This document shows positions 35,864-44,034 of a DNA stretch of 64,000 nt, in pieces. Position 1 is the stretch's first letter; every line of letters begins with the position of its first letter. The translations under genes and the position numbers were made by a program. This stretch comes from Nocardia cyriacigeorgica. GTDB taxonomy: Bacteria > Actinomycetota > Actinomycetes > Mycobacteriales > Mycobacteriaceae. A model generated the notes under the pieces. The model saw nothing but the letters and a program-made list of their open reading frames with translations. It had not been told where the DNA came from and did not search any database. The stretch lies in assembly GCF_029868385.1 (NCBI RefSeq), contig NZ_JARWNX010000058.1:91470-155469 (forward strand), written 5' to 3'.

Positions 35864-36003
35864 GCGAAGGCGCCGACATGGCCGTCGCACGACACGGCAG
35901 GTCGAGCGGACCAGAAGCCGGGAGCCCGCTCAGATCATGCGGCAACAGCTCAGGTTCGCCTGACCTCGGTCCGGCAGCCGGGCCGACTGAGGCGGGCCAG
36001 CGG

Positions 36004-36240
36004 TCAGGAGCGCTCGCGAATCAGACCGGCGGCCCACACCACGCTGCCGACCGCCGCTGCGGCCAGTACCGCGAACTGCGCGGAACCGACGATCAGCGCC
36101 AGCGCCAGACCGGCCAGCAGGCCCGCGACCAGCGCTTCCAGCTTGTACACCGGCCAGTCGCTGCCCGCGATATCGATCGTCGCGGGGCGGGCCGGAAGTG
36201 CGCGGCTCGCGGTGCGAAGTTCGGGGTGGTACGCGGTCAT
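36004..36240 (-). CDS. Small membrane protein, two helices
   Basis: 78 residues from ATG 36240. A polar first half with AGSDWPVYKLEALVAG leads into two closely spaced helices, AGLLAGLALALIVGSA and FAVLAAAAVGSVVWAAGL, ending in basic IRERS. No family assignment can be made by eye. It is divergent from the Ddn-like gene across a region rich in palindromes. Upstream in-frame codons would extend into those palindromes and were not used. Confidence 0.6.
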   Translation of the reverse strand: MTAYHPELRTASRALPARPATIDIAGSDWPVYKLEALVAGLLAGLALALIVGSAQFAVLAAAAVGSVVWAAGLIRERS

Positions 36241-36249
36241 GGCTTCAGG

Positions 36250-36331
36250 GTATGCGGACCACAAAGTTCGGGCAAGCGAACTTTTTGTCGTGGGCGCCAC
36301 AGACACCAGTGGCGGACCGCGGTCCGCATAC
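36250..36331. repeat. Nested inverted repeats between divergent genes
   Basis: An 11-bp inverted repeat (GTATGCGGACC 36250-36260, GGTCCGCATAC 36321-36331) encloses a hairpin AAAGTTCG/CGAACTTT (36263-36270 and 36277-36284) followed by TT, and a 16-bp palindrome GCGGACCGCGGTCCGC (36312-36327) that overlaps the right arm. The first hairpin resembles an intrinsic terminator on the plus strand, although it lies between divergent genes. Confidence 0.65.
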
Positions 36332-36368
36332 GGGAATATTCGGCGGCCGCCCGTGGTTCGGATCCGGT

Positions 36369-36803
36369 ATGCCACTTACTGGGGAATACGCACCGAGCAC
36401 CTCCGATTGGGCCCGCGAACAGGCCGAAACCTATGAGAACTCCGGCGGTGAGGAGGCGACGACGCTGCGCGGCGTGCCCATCATCCTGCTCACCACCCGC
36501 GGCGCGAAGACCGGCAAACTGCGCAAGACGCCGCTGATGCGGGTCGAGCACGACGGCGAGTACGCGGTGGTCGCGTCATTGGGCGGGGCGCCGAAGCATC
36601 CGGTCTGGTACCACAACATCAAGGCCGAACCGCACGTCGAGTTGCGCGATGGCACCATCACGAAGGACTACACCGCGCGCGAGGTCGTCGGCGAGGAGAA
36701 GGCGCTGTGGTGGGAGCGCGCGGTCGCGGTGTGGCCCGATTACGCCGACTATCAGACCAAGACCACCCGGGAGATCCCGGTCTTCGTCCTCACCCCGCGC
36801 TGA
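36369..36803 (+). CDS. Ddn-family deazaflavin (F420)-dependent nitroreductase/quinone reductase
   Basis: 144 residues from ATG 36369. The split-barrel F420-binding pattern is clear: ILLTTRGAKTGKLRKTPLMR, then YAVVASLGGAPKHPVWYHNI and LRDGTITKDYTARE. This matches Mycobacterium Ddn and its paralogues (F420H2-dependent quinone reductases, one of which activates nitroimidazoles). It uses F420H2 made elsewhere in the genome and probably protects against quinone redox cycling. Membrane association through the N-terminus is typical of Ddn but not evident here. Confidence 0.87.
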   Translation: MPLTGEYAPSTSDWAREQAETYENSGGEEATTLRGVPIILLTTRGAKTGKLRKTPLMRVEHDGEYAVVASLGGAPKHPVWYHNIKAEPHVELRDGTITKDYTAREVVGEEKALWWERAVAVWPDYADYQTKTTREIPVFVLTPR

Positions 36804-36856
36804 CACCGCCGCCACCCGCCGCAGCGTCGCGGCGCGGCGGGTGGCACCATATTCGA

Positions 36857-38209
36857 GTGTCGGATCCGCACCATGTGCTCGCTGAACTGCCCACCCGTCC
36901 GCCGTTGAACGCGGACGAGATCGACGCGGCCGCGAAGCGAATTTCCGACATCATCGAGCCGACCCCGTTGCAGCTGTGCCCGCGCCTGTCGCAGCGGACC
37001 GGTGCGCAGGTCTACCTCAAGCGCGAAGACCTCACCGTGGTCCGCTCCTACAAGCTGCGCGGCGCCTACAACCTGGTCGTCCAGCTCAGCGAGGTCGAAC
37101 GCGCCGCGGGTGTCGTCACCGCGAGTGCGGGCAACCACGCCCAGGGGGTGGCGTTCGCATGCCGCGCCATGGGCATCACCGGCCGCATCTACGTCCCCAC
37201 CACCACACCGAAGCAGAAACGCGACCGCATCCGCATCCATGGCGGTGAGTTCGTGGAACTGATCGCGGTCGGCGAAACCTACGATGCCGCCGCCGCGGCC
37301 GCCGCCGACGATGTGGCGCGCACCGGCGCGACCATGGTGCCGCCGTTCGACGACACCCGCACTGCGGCCGGGCAGGGCACCATCGCCGCGGAGATCCTCG
37401 ATCAGCTCGGCAGCGCCCCCGACCTGGTGGTCGTCCCGGTCGGCGGTGGCGGCTGCCTGGCCGGTATCGGCACCTACCTGCGGGAACGTTCACCGCACAC
37501 CGCGATCCTCGGCGTCGAACCCGCCGGCGCCGCCTCGATGACGGCGGCGCTGGTCGCTGGCGGTCCGGTGACGCTGCCGGAGATCGACCCGTTCGTCGAC
37601 GGCGCCGCGGTGCGCCGGATCGGCGATGTGCCGTACGCGGCGGTGGCCGGATTCGGCGGCCGGGTGGTCACACACGGTTCGCTGCCGTTGCTGGTGGCGA
37701 CCGAATCCCCGTCGGGTGCCGGATCGTTTCGTATGTTGCAGGTCGACGAGGGCGCCATCTGCACCAGCATGCTCGAGCTGTATCAGAACGAGGGCATCAT
37801 CGCCGAACCCGCGGGCGCGCTCGCGGTGACGGCGCTGGCCGGTATCACGGTCGAACCGGGTTCCACCGTGGTGTGCCTGGTCTCGGGTGGCAACAACGAC
37901 GTCTCCCGCTACGGCGAGGTCATCGAACGCTCACTGGTGCATCAGGGTCTCAAGCACTACTTCCTGGTGGATTTCCCGCAGGAACCGGGCGCGCTGCGCC
38001 GCTTCCTCGACGAGGTCCTCGGCCCGGACGACGACATCACCCTGTTCGAATACGTCAAACGCAACAACCGGGAGACCGGTGCGGCGCTGGTCGGTATCGA
38101 ACTCGGAGCGCCGGAGGAGCTGGAACCGCTGATGGCGCGGATCGACGCCTCACCCATCCAATGCGAACGGCTCGAACCGGATTCACCGGCCTACCGCTAT
38201 CTGACCTGA
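36857..38209 (+). CDS. ilvA: Threonine ammonia-lyase (threonine dehydratase)
   Basis: 450 residues from GTG 36857. The fold-type II PLP enzyme has the Schiff-base lysine in VRSYKLRGAYN (K66), SAGNHAQGVAFA, and the glycine loop VPVGGGGCLAGIG. A C-terminal ACT-like regulatory domain begins at about residue 370 (LKHYFLVDFPQEPGALRRFL). One ACT-like unit is expected for this actinobacterial form. It converts threonine to 2-oxobutanoate for isoleucine synthesis and should be inhibited by isoleucine. Convergent with treZ, 39 bp apart. Confidence 0.94.
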   Translation: MSDPHHVLAELPTRPPLNADEIDAAAKRISDIIEPTPLQLCPRLSQRTGAQVYLKREDLTVVRSYKLRGAYNLVVQLSEVERAAGVVTASAGNHAQGVAFACRAMGITGRIYVPTTTPKQKRDRIRIHGGEFVELIAVGETYDAAAAAAADDVARTGATMVPPFDDTRTAAGQGTIAAEILDQLGSAPDLVVVPVGGGGCLAGIGTYLRERSPHTAILGVEPAGAASMTAALVAGGPVTLPEIDPFVDGAAVRRIGDVPYAAVAGFGGRVVTHGSLPLLVATESPSGAGSFRMLQVDEGAICTSMLELYQNEGIIAEPAGALAVTALAGITVEPGSTVVCLVSGGNNDVSRYGEVIERSLVHQGLKHYFLVDFPQEPGALRRFLDEVLGPDDDITLFEYVKRNNRETGAALVGIELGAPEELEPLMARIDASPIQCERLEPDSPAYRYLT

Positions 38210-38248
38210 GCGGTCGTGTCTCGGTAGACGCGAGTCCGGTGGGCTGCT

Positions 38249-40033
38249 CTACGCCGGTTGTGATGCGTGGCGGTGAGCCGACCCGATCGACTCGGTATCG
38301 AGCACCACGAACGAATGTCCGGCGAGCACGGTCGCGTCAGCGTTGGGCGTCGGCGTGTCCCAGAACAGCACTGCGGCACCCGAGATGGGCAGCGGCACCG
38401 GATCGGCGGACAGGTTGCACGCCACGATCAGCGATCCCCGGCGGATCACGATCCAGCGTGCGTCCTCGTCGTAGTCGATATCGGCCGATGACGTCCACGA
38501 GCCGGTGAGTTCCGTGCGACTGCGGCGTAGGGCCAGCAGCTCGCGGTAGCAGGCCAGCAGCCGGGCGTGCGCCGGATCATCGGGTTCGGTCCAGTCGAGC
38601 CGCGAGCGTTCGAAGGTCGCCGGGTCCTGCGGATCGGGGACATCGTCGGTGGACCAGCCGTGCTCGGCGAACTCGGCGCGCCGCCCGGCCGCGGTGGCGG
38701 CGCCGACCTCGGGGTCGGTATGCGAGGTGAAGTACTGGAACGGGGTGCGCGCACCCCACTCCTCCCCCATGAACAACATCGGGGTGTAGGGCGAAAGCAG
38801 AACCAGTGCCGCCTTGACGGCCAGCTGACCGTCGGACAGATAGGCGCTCGGACGGTCGCCGGTCGCCCGGTTGCCGATCTGGTCGTGCGTGCAGGTGTAG
38901 GCCAGCAGCGCAGAAGGCCCAACCGCCGCCCGGTCGATCGGGCTGCCGTGCCTGCGGCCCCGGAACGTGGAATACGTTCCGGCATGGAAGAATCCGTGCG
39001 CGAGAGTCTCGGCCAGACAGGCCATGGAGCCGAAATCGACGTAATACCCCTGCCGTTCGCCCGAGACCGCCGCATGGATGGCGTGATGCAGGTCGTCGTT
39101 CCATTGACCGGTCAGCCCGAAACCGCCCGCCGCGCGCGGAGTGATCAGCGTCGGATCGTTGAGATCGCTTTCGGCGATCAAGGTCAGCGGACGGCCGAGA
39201 TGTATGGCGAGCCGGTCGGTTTCGGCGGCCAGTTCGGTGAGCAGATGGATCGCCGTGGTGTCGGCGAGCGCATGCACTGCGTCCAGGCGCAGGGCGTCGA
39301 TATGGAAATCCCGGAACCACCGCAAGGCGTTGTCGATGATGTAGCGACGCACCTCACCGGAGCCCGGACCGTCCAGATTCAGCCGCTGCCCCCAGGTGGT
39401 GCGCTGCTCGGCGAGATACGGCCCGAATCGCGGCAGATAGTTGCCGACCGGTCCGAGATGGTTGTAGACGACATCGAGCGCCACCGCCAAGCCGCGCGTA
39501 TGACAGGCGTCGACGAAGCGGCGCAACCCATCGGGACCGCCGTACCCCTCGTGCACCGCATACCAGAGCACACCGTCGTAGCCCCAGTTCCGCGACCCGT
39601 CGAAGGCATTGACCGGCATCAACTCCACCATCGTCACGCCGAGCCGCACCAGATGATCCAGCCGTTCGATCGCCGCATCGAATGTGCCCGCCGGAGTGAA
39701 GGTCCCGATATGCAGTTCGTAGAACACCGCGTCAGCCAGTTGCCTGCCGGTCCAGCGGGCATCGGTCCACGCATCCGGTGCACCGCGGTCGACCGCCGAA
39801 CGAGCATGCACGCCCTCGGGCTGGCGAGCCGAGCGCGGATCGGGGAGCACCGCCGGATCGTCATCGAGCAGATACCCGTAACGGGAGCCGGGCGCGGCAT
39901 CCACCTGCGCCCACCACCAGCCGTCGCCCGAACGCCGCATCGGATGGACGACGCCCTCGATATCCAGCCGCACCAACTCCGGCGTCGGCGCCCACACCTC
40001 GAACCTCGTCACCGCGCCAGCATCGCACGGCAT
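38249..40033 (-). CDS. treZ: Maltooligosyltrehalose trehalohydrolase
   Basis: 594 residues from ATG 40033 (GTG 40012, giving VTRFEVWAP, is an equally plausible start). An N-terminal CBM48-like domain precedes the GH13 barrel with ALDVVYNHLGPVGNYLP, ALRLDAVHALAD (nucleophile Asp), LIAESDLNDP (acid Glu) and YTCTHDQIGNRATGDR. It releases free trehalose from the maltooligosyltrehalose made by TreY. In Mycobacterium tuberculosis treX, treY and treZ are neighbours; here treZ is 14 kb from treY and reads in the opposite direction, next to ilvA. Confidence 0.93.
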   Translation of the reverse strand: MPCDAGAVTRFEVWAPTPELVRLDIEGVVHPMRRSGDGWWWAQVDAAPGSRYGYLLDDDPAVLPDPRSARQPEGVHARSAVDRGAPDAWTDARWTGRQLADAVFYELHIGTFTPAGTFDAAIERLDHLVRLGVTMVELMPVNAFDGSRNWGYDGVLWYAVHEGYGGPDGLRRFVDACHTRGLAVALDVVYNHLGPVGNYLPRFGPYLAEQRTTWGQRLNLDGPGSGEVRRYIIDNALRWFRDFHIDALRLDAVHALADTTAIHLLTELAAETDRLAIHLGRPLTLIAESDLNDPTLITPRAAGGFGLTGQWNDDLHHAIHAAVSGERQGYYVDFGSMACLAETLAHGFFHAGTYSTFRGRRHGSPIDRAAVGPSALLAYTCTHDQIGNRATGDRPSAYLSDGQLAVKAALVLLSPYTPMLFMGEEWGARTPFQYFTSHTDPEVGAATAAGRRAEFAEHGWSTDDVPDPQDPATFERSRLDWTEPDDPAHARLLACYRELLALRRSRTELTGSWTSSADIDYDEDARWIVIRRGSLIVACNLSADPVPLPISGAAVLFWDTPTPNADATVLAGHSFVVLDTESIGSAHRHASQPA

Positions 40034-40297
40034 GGTGCAGCATCAGCTCAGCTGTGCGCGGGCGCCGACGACGGCCTCCTCATGTCTTCATCTGCGGTTG
40101 CCAGCCATCCTGGCGCGATACCCCGCCGGAGTCGCAGCCCTACGCGCGTCGGTATGAACGCTGCTGACATGGGCGCGACGCCGATGTCGTTCGGCCGGAC
40201 AGTCGGCCATCCGACCAGTTCCGTCCATGCCTCGAGCAGGCGCACCGATCAGGGTCGGATCTGGTGCCGCGATGTGGTTGCTGACACAGTGGAGGCC

Positions 40298-40912
40298 GTG
40301 GGTATCTACAACGATCGCGTCGTCCCCCGCCTGGTCGAGGTCGCCTGCGGGATGAAGGCCAACGACACCCTGCGCGAGCGGGTGTGCGGCGGACTGTCCG
40401 GACGGGTGGTGGAGATCGGGTTCGGATCCGGTCTGAACGTGCCGTTCTATCCGCCGACGGTGCAGACGGTGAGCGCGGTCGAACCGGCCGACCTCGGCTG
40501 GAAGCTCGCGGCGAAACGGGTGGCCGCCGCGACCGTGCCGATCGAGCGCGCCGGACTGGACGGCCAATCGCTGCCCTTCGCCGACAACAGCTTCGACGCC
40601 GCGGTATCGACATGGACCATGTGCACCATCCCCGATATCGATGCCGCGCTCGCGGAGATCCGGCGTGTGCTGGTCCCCGGCGGAACCCTGCATTTCGTCG
40701 AGCACGGACTCGCACCCGACCGCAGGGTCCAGCGCTGGCAGCACCGACTCGACCCGATCCAGAACGTGGTCGCCGGTGGCTGCCATCTCGACCGCGATAT
40801 CCGCGGACTCATCGAGCGCTCCGGATTCGAGATCCGCGATATCGAGGTGTTCTACGGTGGCCGCCCGAAATTCATGGTCGCCCAGACGCTGGGAGTCGCG
40901 GTGTCGCCATAG
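40298..40912 (+). CDS. Class I SAM-dependent methyltransferase
   Basis: 204 residues from GTG 40298; in-frame GTGs at 40289 and 40275 are alternatives. Motif I is VVEIGFGSGLNVPFY, the acidic end of strand 2 is in VEPADLG, motif post-I includes SLPFADNSFDAAVSTWTMCTI, and LVPGGTLHFVEHGLAP is the UbiE/Methyltransf_11 block. It resembles small actinobacterial methyltransferases acting on lipids or quinone-like molecules; the substrate is unknown. It is 31 bp upstream of an AraC regulator on the same strand. Confidence 0.8.
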   Translation: MGIYNDRVVPRLVEVACGMKANDTLRERVCGGLSGRVVEIGFGSGLNVPFYPPTVQTVSAVEPADLGWKLAAKRVAAATVPIERAGLDGQSLPFADNSFDAAVSTWTMCTIPDIDAALAEIRRVLVPGGTLHFVEHGLAPDRRVQRWQHRLDPIQNVVAGGCHLDRDIRGLIERSGFEIRDIEVFYGGRPKFMVAQTLGVAVSP

Positions 40913-40943
40913 CGCCGGGTATGTCCCCAGGACAGGGGATTTC

Positions 40944-41945
40944 ATGACAGCGGCCCCGGCGCGAGGGGCTAGGATACGGCTGATCCACGAACGGCGGGCG
41001 GTGACGGTGCGTTGGTTTGGAGTAGTCGCGAATGATCCCGAGTCATGGTCGGCGATCGCCGACGGATTCGTTCCGATGGCGCACTATTTCCACGATCCGC
41101 AGCAGTTGCGGGCCAGCCTGACCGGCCAGGAGACGAGCGCGTATCGCCTGCTGCGCTGGAATCAGCACGGCGACCGGACGGCCTCCCGCACCCGCAGGCA
41201 TGTCCGGGAGGTTCCGGGCGACGACTTCTACTGGGTCGTCATCCCCGAACGAGGCACCTACTCGATGCGGTTCGGCGATGAGGTGATCCGGGTGCCGACC
41301 GGTCGCGCGATCCTGACCGGGATGGAGGTGGCCTGCGGCCTGCACATCCCCGACTCCACCGCCTTCGCGTTCCAGATTCCACGGGCCGAGGTCGATCACC
41401 GGCTGCGGCCGAGCGGCCACCTGCGGGCCGTCATCGATATGAGCCGCGGCCTCGGCCGGGTCGCTGGCGAGATGATCCGCACGGTGTCCGCCGAAGAGGC
41501 CGACCTCACCGATCGGGATTTCAATGCGATCTGCGATCGCGTCACGGAGCTGCTGTGCATGCTGTGCGCCGGTGACACCCAGCCGCAACCACTCGTCCAC
41601 GCCGAGGTGGCGGAGAGCATCCGGCGCCATCTGCGCGAGCACATCGGGCACAGCGACGTCCGGTTACCCGCCGTCGCCAAGGCGCTCGGCTGGTCGCCCC
41701 GTCAACTGCGTCTGGTGCTGCAACAGCACGGGACGACCTTTCGCGATATGCGGCGCGACGAGGCGTTGCGCGTCGCTCGTGATCTGCTGGAAGACCCGCG
41801 CACGAACCTGAGCATCGCCGAGTTGGCGACCCGATCCGGTTTCACACCCAACTGGTTCTCCGCGGCGTTCAAAGAACGTTTCGGACAGTCACCGAGGGAG
41901 TTCCGCAAACACCGGCTCGAGCAGATCGCCGACGAGCAGCGCTGA
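40944..41945 (+). CDS. AraC-family transcriptional regulator
   Basis: 333 residues from ATG 40944 (AGGGG about 6 nt upstream). The N-terminal part (about 25-210) is a cupin-like AraC-binding domain (YWVVIPERGTYSMRFGDEVIRVPTGRAILT). The C-terminal two helix-turn-helix domain is LPAVAKALGWSPRQLRLVLQQ followed by SIAELATRSGFTPNWFSAAFKERFGQSPREFRK, the canonical AraC ending. It converges with a P450 gene 34 bp away; such AraC/P450 neighbours are often functionally linked, but this is inference. Confidence 0.87.
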   Translation: MTAAPARGARIRLIHERRAVTVRWFGVVANDPESWSAIADGFVPMAHYFHDPQQLRASLTGQETSAYRLLRWNQHGDRTASRTRRHVREVPGDDFYWVVIPERGTYSMRFGDEVIRVPTGRAILTGMEVACGLHIPDSTAFAFQIPRAEVDHRLRPSGHLRAVIDMSRGLGRVAGEMIRTVSAEEADLTDRDFNAICDRVTELLCMLCAGDTQPQPLVHAEVAESIRRHLREHIGHSDVRLPAVAKALGWSPRQLRLVLQQHGTTFRDMRRDEALRVARDLLEDPRTNLSIAELATRSGFTPNWFSAAFKERFGQSPREFRKHRLEQIADEQR

Positions 41946-41979
41946 CACCGCGGCTGCTCGCCGACGCCGATCGTGGCGG

Positions 41980-43179
41980 CTACGTCGCCGGGGTCAAACG
42001 CACCGGAAGCGCGAGCGGACCGACCGTGCTGATTTGCGAGATGTACTCGATACGGGCCGGATCGATGGCAAGGGTGAGATCCGGATACCGCCGGAACAGC
42101 GTCGACAGCGCGATCCGGCTCTCCAGACGGGCCAGCGGCGCGCCGAGGCAGAAATGCGGTCCGTGCCCGAAGGCGAGCTGATCACGATGGTCGTGGTCGA
42201 TATCGAAGGTGTCGGCGTCCGGGTTGCGCAGCAGGTCACGGCCGACCCCGCCGTGCCACAGCATCATGGCGCCCGCCGGGATGTCGACATCGGCCACCTT
42301 CACATCCGTGCGGGCATAGCGCATGAGCGCGCCGACCACCGAGGAGCGATAGCGCAGGACTTCCTCGACCACATCGTCCCAGCGGTCCTCGGCCTGCGCT
42401 TTCGCGAGCTGCTCGGGGTGTTCGCGCAGCGCGACGACGGCATTGCCGAGCAGATGCACCGTCGTCTCGTGTCCGGCGACGATCAGCAGCCACATCATCT
42501 CGACGAGTTCGGCGTCGGTGAGTTCGTTCTCCGCATTCGCCGCGAGCAGGGCGGAGGTGAGATCGTCGCCGGGGTCGCGTCGTTTACGGTCGAGCAATTC
42601 GGTGAAGTAGCCGATCATGGCGGCCATCGCGGCGTGCGCTTGTTCGCCGGTGCTCTCGGTGGAGACGATTGTGAGGGTCCAGCCCTTGAGCTGCGGCTGC
42701 TCGTCCTCCGGCACACCGAAGAGTTCGCAGATCACGCGCACCGGCAGCGGCGTCGTGTAGTTCGATATCAGGTCGATCTCGTCGGTCTGCGGGAAGCTGT
42801 CGATGAGTTCGGCTGCGATCTGCTCGATGCGCGGTGCCAATGCGGCGATCCGGCCGGGCGTGAACGCCTTGTTGATCGTTTTGCGCAGCCGCCGGTGCTC
42901 GGCGCCGTCCTGGTTCAGCATGTGCTGCATATCGGTCAGCGCTCGGAGCGGCCAATCCGCGGGAATCTTGCCGTCGTGCAGGGCGGGACAGTGCACCGCG
43001 TTCTTGGCGAAGGACTTGTCGTCGAGGATTTCGCCGACGGCTCGATGGCTGACGGCAAGCCATGCGGGCACCCCGCCGGGCAGTTCGATCGGGACCACCT
43101 CACCGGCGCGGCGGATACGGTCGTGCGTGTCGAGGATGGACTCGCCGGGTGTGGGCAATTGGATCAGTTGCTCGGTCAT
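41980..43179 (-). CDS. Cytochrome P450, canonical bacterial class I type
   Basis: 399 residues from ATG 43179 (GGGAG 6 nt upstream). All P450 landmarks are intact: I-helix AGHETTVH with the oxygen-activating Thr, K-helix EEVLRYRSS (ExxR) and haem loop FGHGPHFCLGAPLARLE with the Cys ligand. It needs an external ferredoxin and reductase, which are not encoded nearby. It most resembles CYP105/CYP107-like hydroxylases of actinobacteria. Divergent from a TetR gene 197 bp away. Substrate unknown. Confidence 0.9.
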   Translation of the reverse strand: MTEQLIQLPTPGESILDTHDRIRRAGEVVPIELPGGVPAWLAVSHRAVGEILDDKSFAKNAVHCPALHDGKIPADWPLRALTDMQHMLNQDGAEHRRLRKTINKAFTPGRIAALAPRIEQIAAELIDSFPQTDEIDLISNYTTPLPVRVICELFGVPEDEQPQLKGWTLTIVSTESTGEQAHAAMAAMIGYFTELLDRKRRDPGDDLTSALLAANAENELTDAELVEMMWLLIVAGHETTVHLLGNAVVALREHPEQLAKAQAEDRWDDVVEEVLRYRSSVVGALMRYARTDVKVADVDIPAGAMMLWHGGVGRDLLRNPDADTFDIDHDHRDQLAFGHGPHFCLGAPLARLESRIALSTLFRRYPDLTLAIDPARIEYISQISTVGPLALPVRLTPAT

Positions 43180-43339
43180 GTTGTCTCCCAACGTTTTCAG
43201 CCGATGTGGCGCTCATCTTCCTATGCGGTTCGCCGGTTCGCTCGCGCTGCCGATCACCCTGCCCAGTACCGGTATTCGCCGAAACCGGAACGTAGGAGCA
43301 CGCGCCCGACGTCCTCGGCATCCGCGGTCCACAGCAGTA

Positions 43340-43369
43340 TTGAATTGATCGGTCCAAAACTGCTACGGT
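43340..43369 (+). promoter_or_regulatory. TetR operator copy 1 and leaderless promoter
   Basis: The 20-bp element at 43340-43359 reads TTTTGGACCGATCAATTCAA on the minus strand. A -10 box TACGGT (43364-43369) follows, with the TetR ATG exactly 7 nt after it, so the mRNA should be leaderless. A 19/20 copy in the opposite orientation lies before the efflux gene. Confidence 0.8.
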
Positions 43370-43375
43370 GCCCCC

Positions 43376-43948
43376 ATGGCGCGACCACGAGGCTTCGACG
43401 AGGACAAGGCGGTCGACGCGGCGATGCGGGCATTCTGGTCGGCGGGCTACGAGGCCACCTCGACCCAGGACCTGTGCACCGCGACCGGCCTCGGCCGCAG
43501 CAGCATCTACAACACCTTCACCAGTAAGCACGATCTGTTCGAGCGGGCGCTCGGCCGCTATATGGCAGTCAAGAACGCCGCCACCGAGGAGGTCCTGGAC
43601 GCGGACGCACCGGCCGCCGAGAAGCTGCGCACACTGCTGTGGCGCACGGTCGACGCTCCCGACGAGGACCCGATCGGCTGTCTCGTGGTCAATTCCACCG
43701 TCGAACTCGGCCCCCGCGATACCCGCGTGGCCGCGACGCTGCGCACGGACCAGCGATATCGGCTCGAACTGCTCACCGCGGTCATCGAGAGCGGCCAACG
43801 CGCCGGTGACATCCGCCGCAACAAGGACGCCCACACCCTCGCACTGTTCCTGATCGCCACGATCAGCGGCATCCAGGTCGCCGCACGGGGTGGCGCCGAC
43901 CGCGAGGAACGCGCGGCCATCGCCACCACCGCGCTCGAGGTCCTGTAA
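43376..43948 (+). CDS. TetR-family transcriptional regulator
   Basis: 190 residues from ATG 43376. It opens with ARPRGFDEDKAVDAAMRAFW and the helix-turn-helix TSTQDLCTATGLGRSSIYNTF, followed by SKHDLFERAL. The C-terminal part resembles the TetR_C_16/YxaF type. A near-identical element precedes both this gene and the downstream MFS gene, so it should repress both and be released by the exported drug. It could also affect the divergent P450. Confidence 0.9.
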   Translation: MARPRGFDEDKAVDAAMRAFWSAGYEATSTQDLCTATGLGRSSIYNTFTSKHDLFERALGRYMAVKNAATEEVLDADAPAAEKLRTLLWRTVDAPDEDPIGCLVVNSTVELGPRDTRVAATLRTDQRYRLELLTAVIESGQRAGDIRRNKDAHTLALFLIATISGIQVAARGGADREERAAIATTALEVL

Positions 43949-43996
43949 CCCCGACTCCCCCAGCGGCTTTCGAGCCGCCACTCTTTCATGTCCACA

Positions 43997-44016
43997 TTTT
44001 GGACTGATCAATTCAA
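43997..44016 (+). promoter_or_regulatory. TetR operator copy 2, upstream of the MFS gene
   Basis: TTTTGGACTGATCAATTCAA differs from the reverse complement of 43340-43359 at one base in 20. It ends 18 bp before the MFS start codon, so a bound repressor would block its promoter or early transcription. Confidence 0.85.
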
Positions 44017-44034
44017 AATAAGGGAAGGTCATCC

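Noticed and set aside
36266..36281. LexA/SOS box in the divergent region
   Set aside because: The hairpin reads GTTCG...CGAAC, the opposite order of the actinobacterial CGAAC...GTTCG SOS box.
24064..36803. Genomic island bounded by attachment sites
   Set aside because: The block is accessory in content, but no integrase, transposase, tRNA gene or flanking direct repeat was found.
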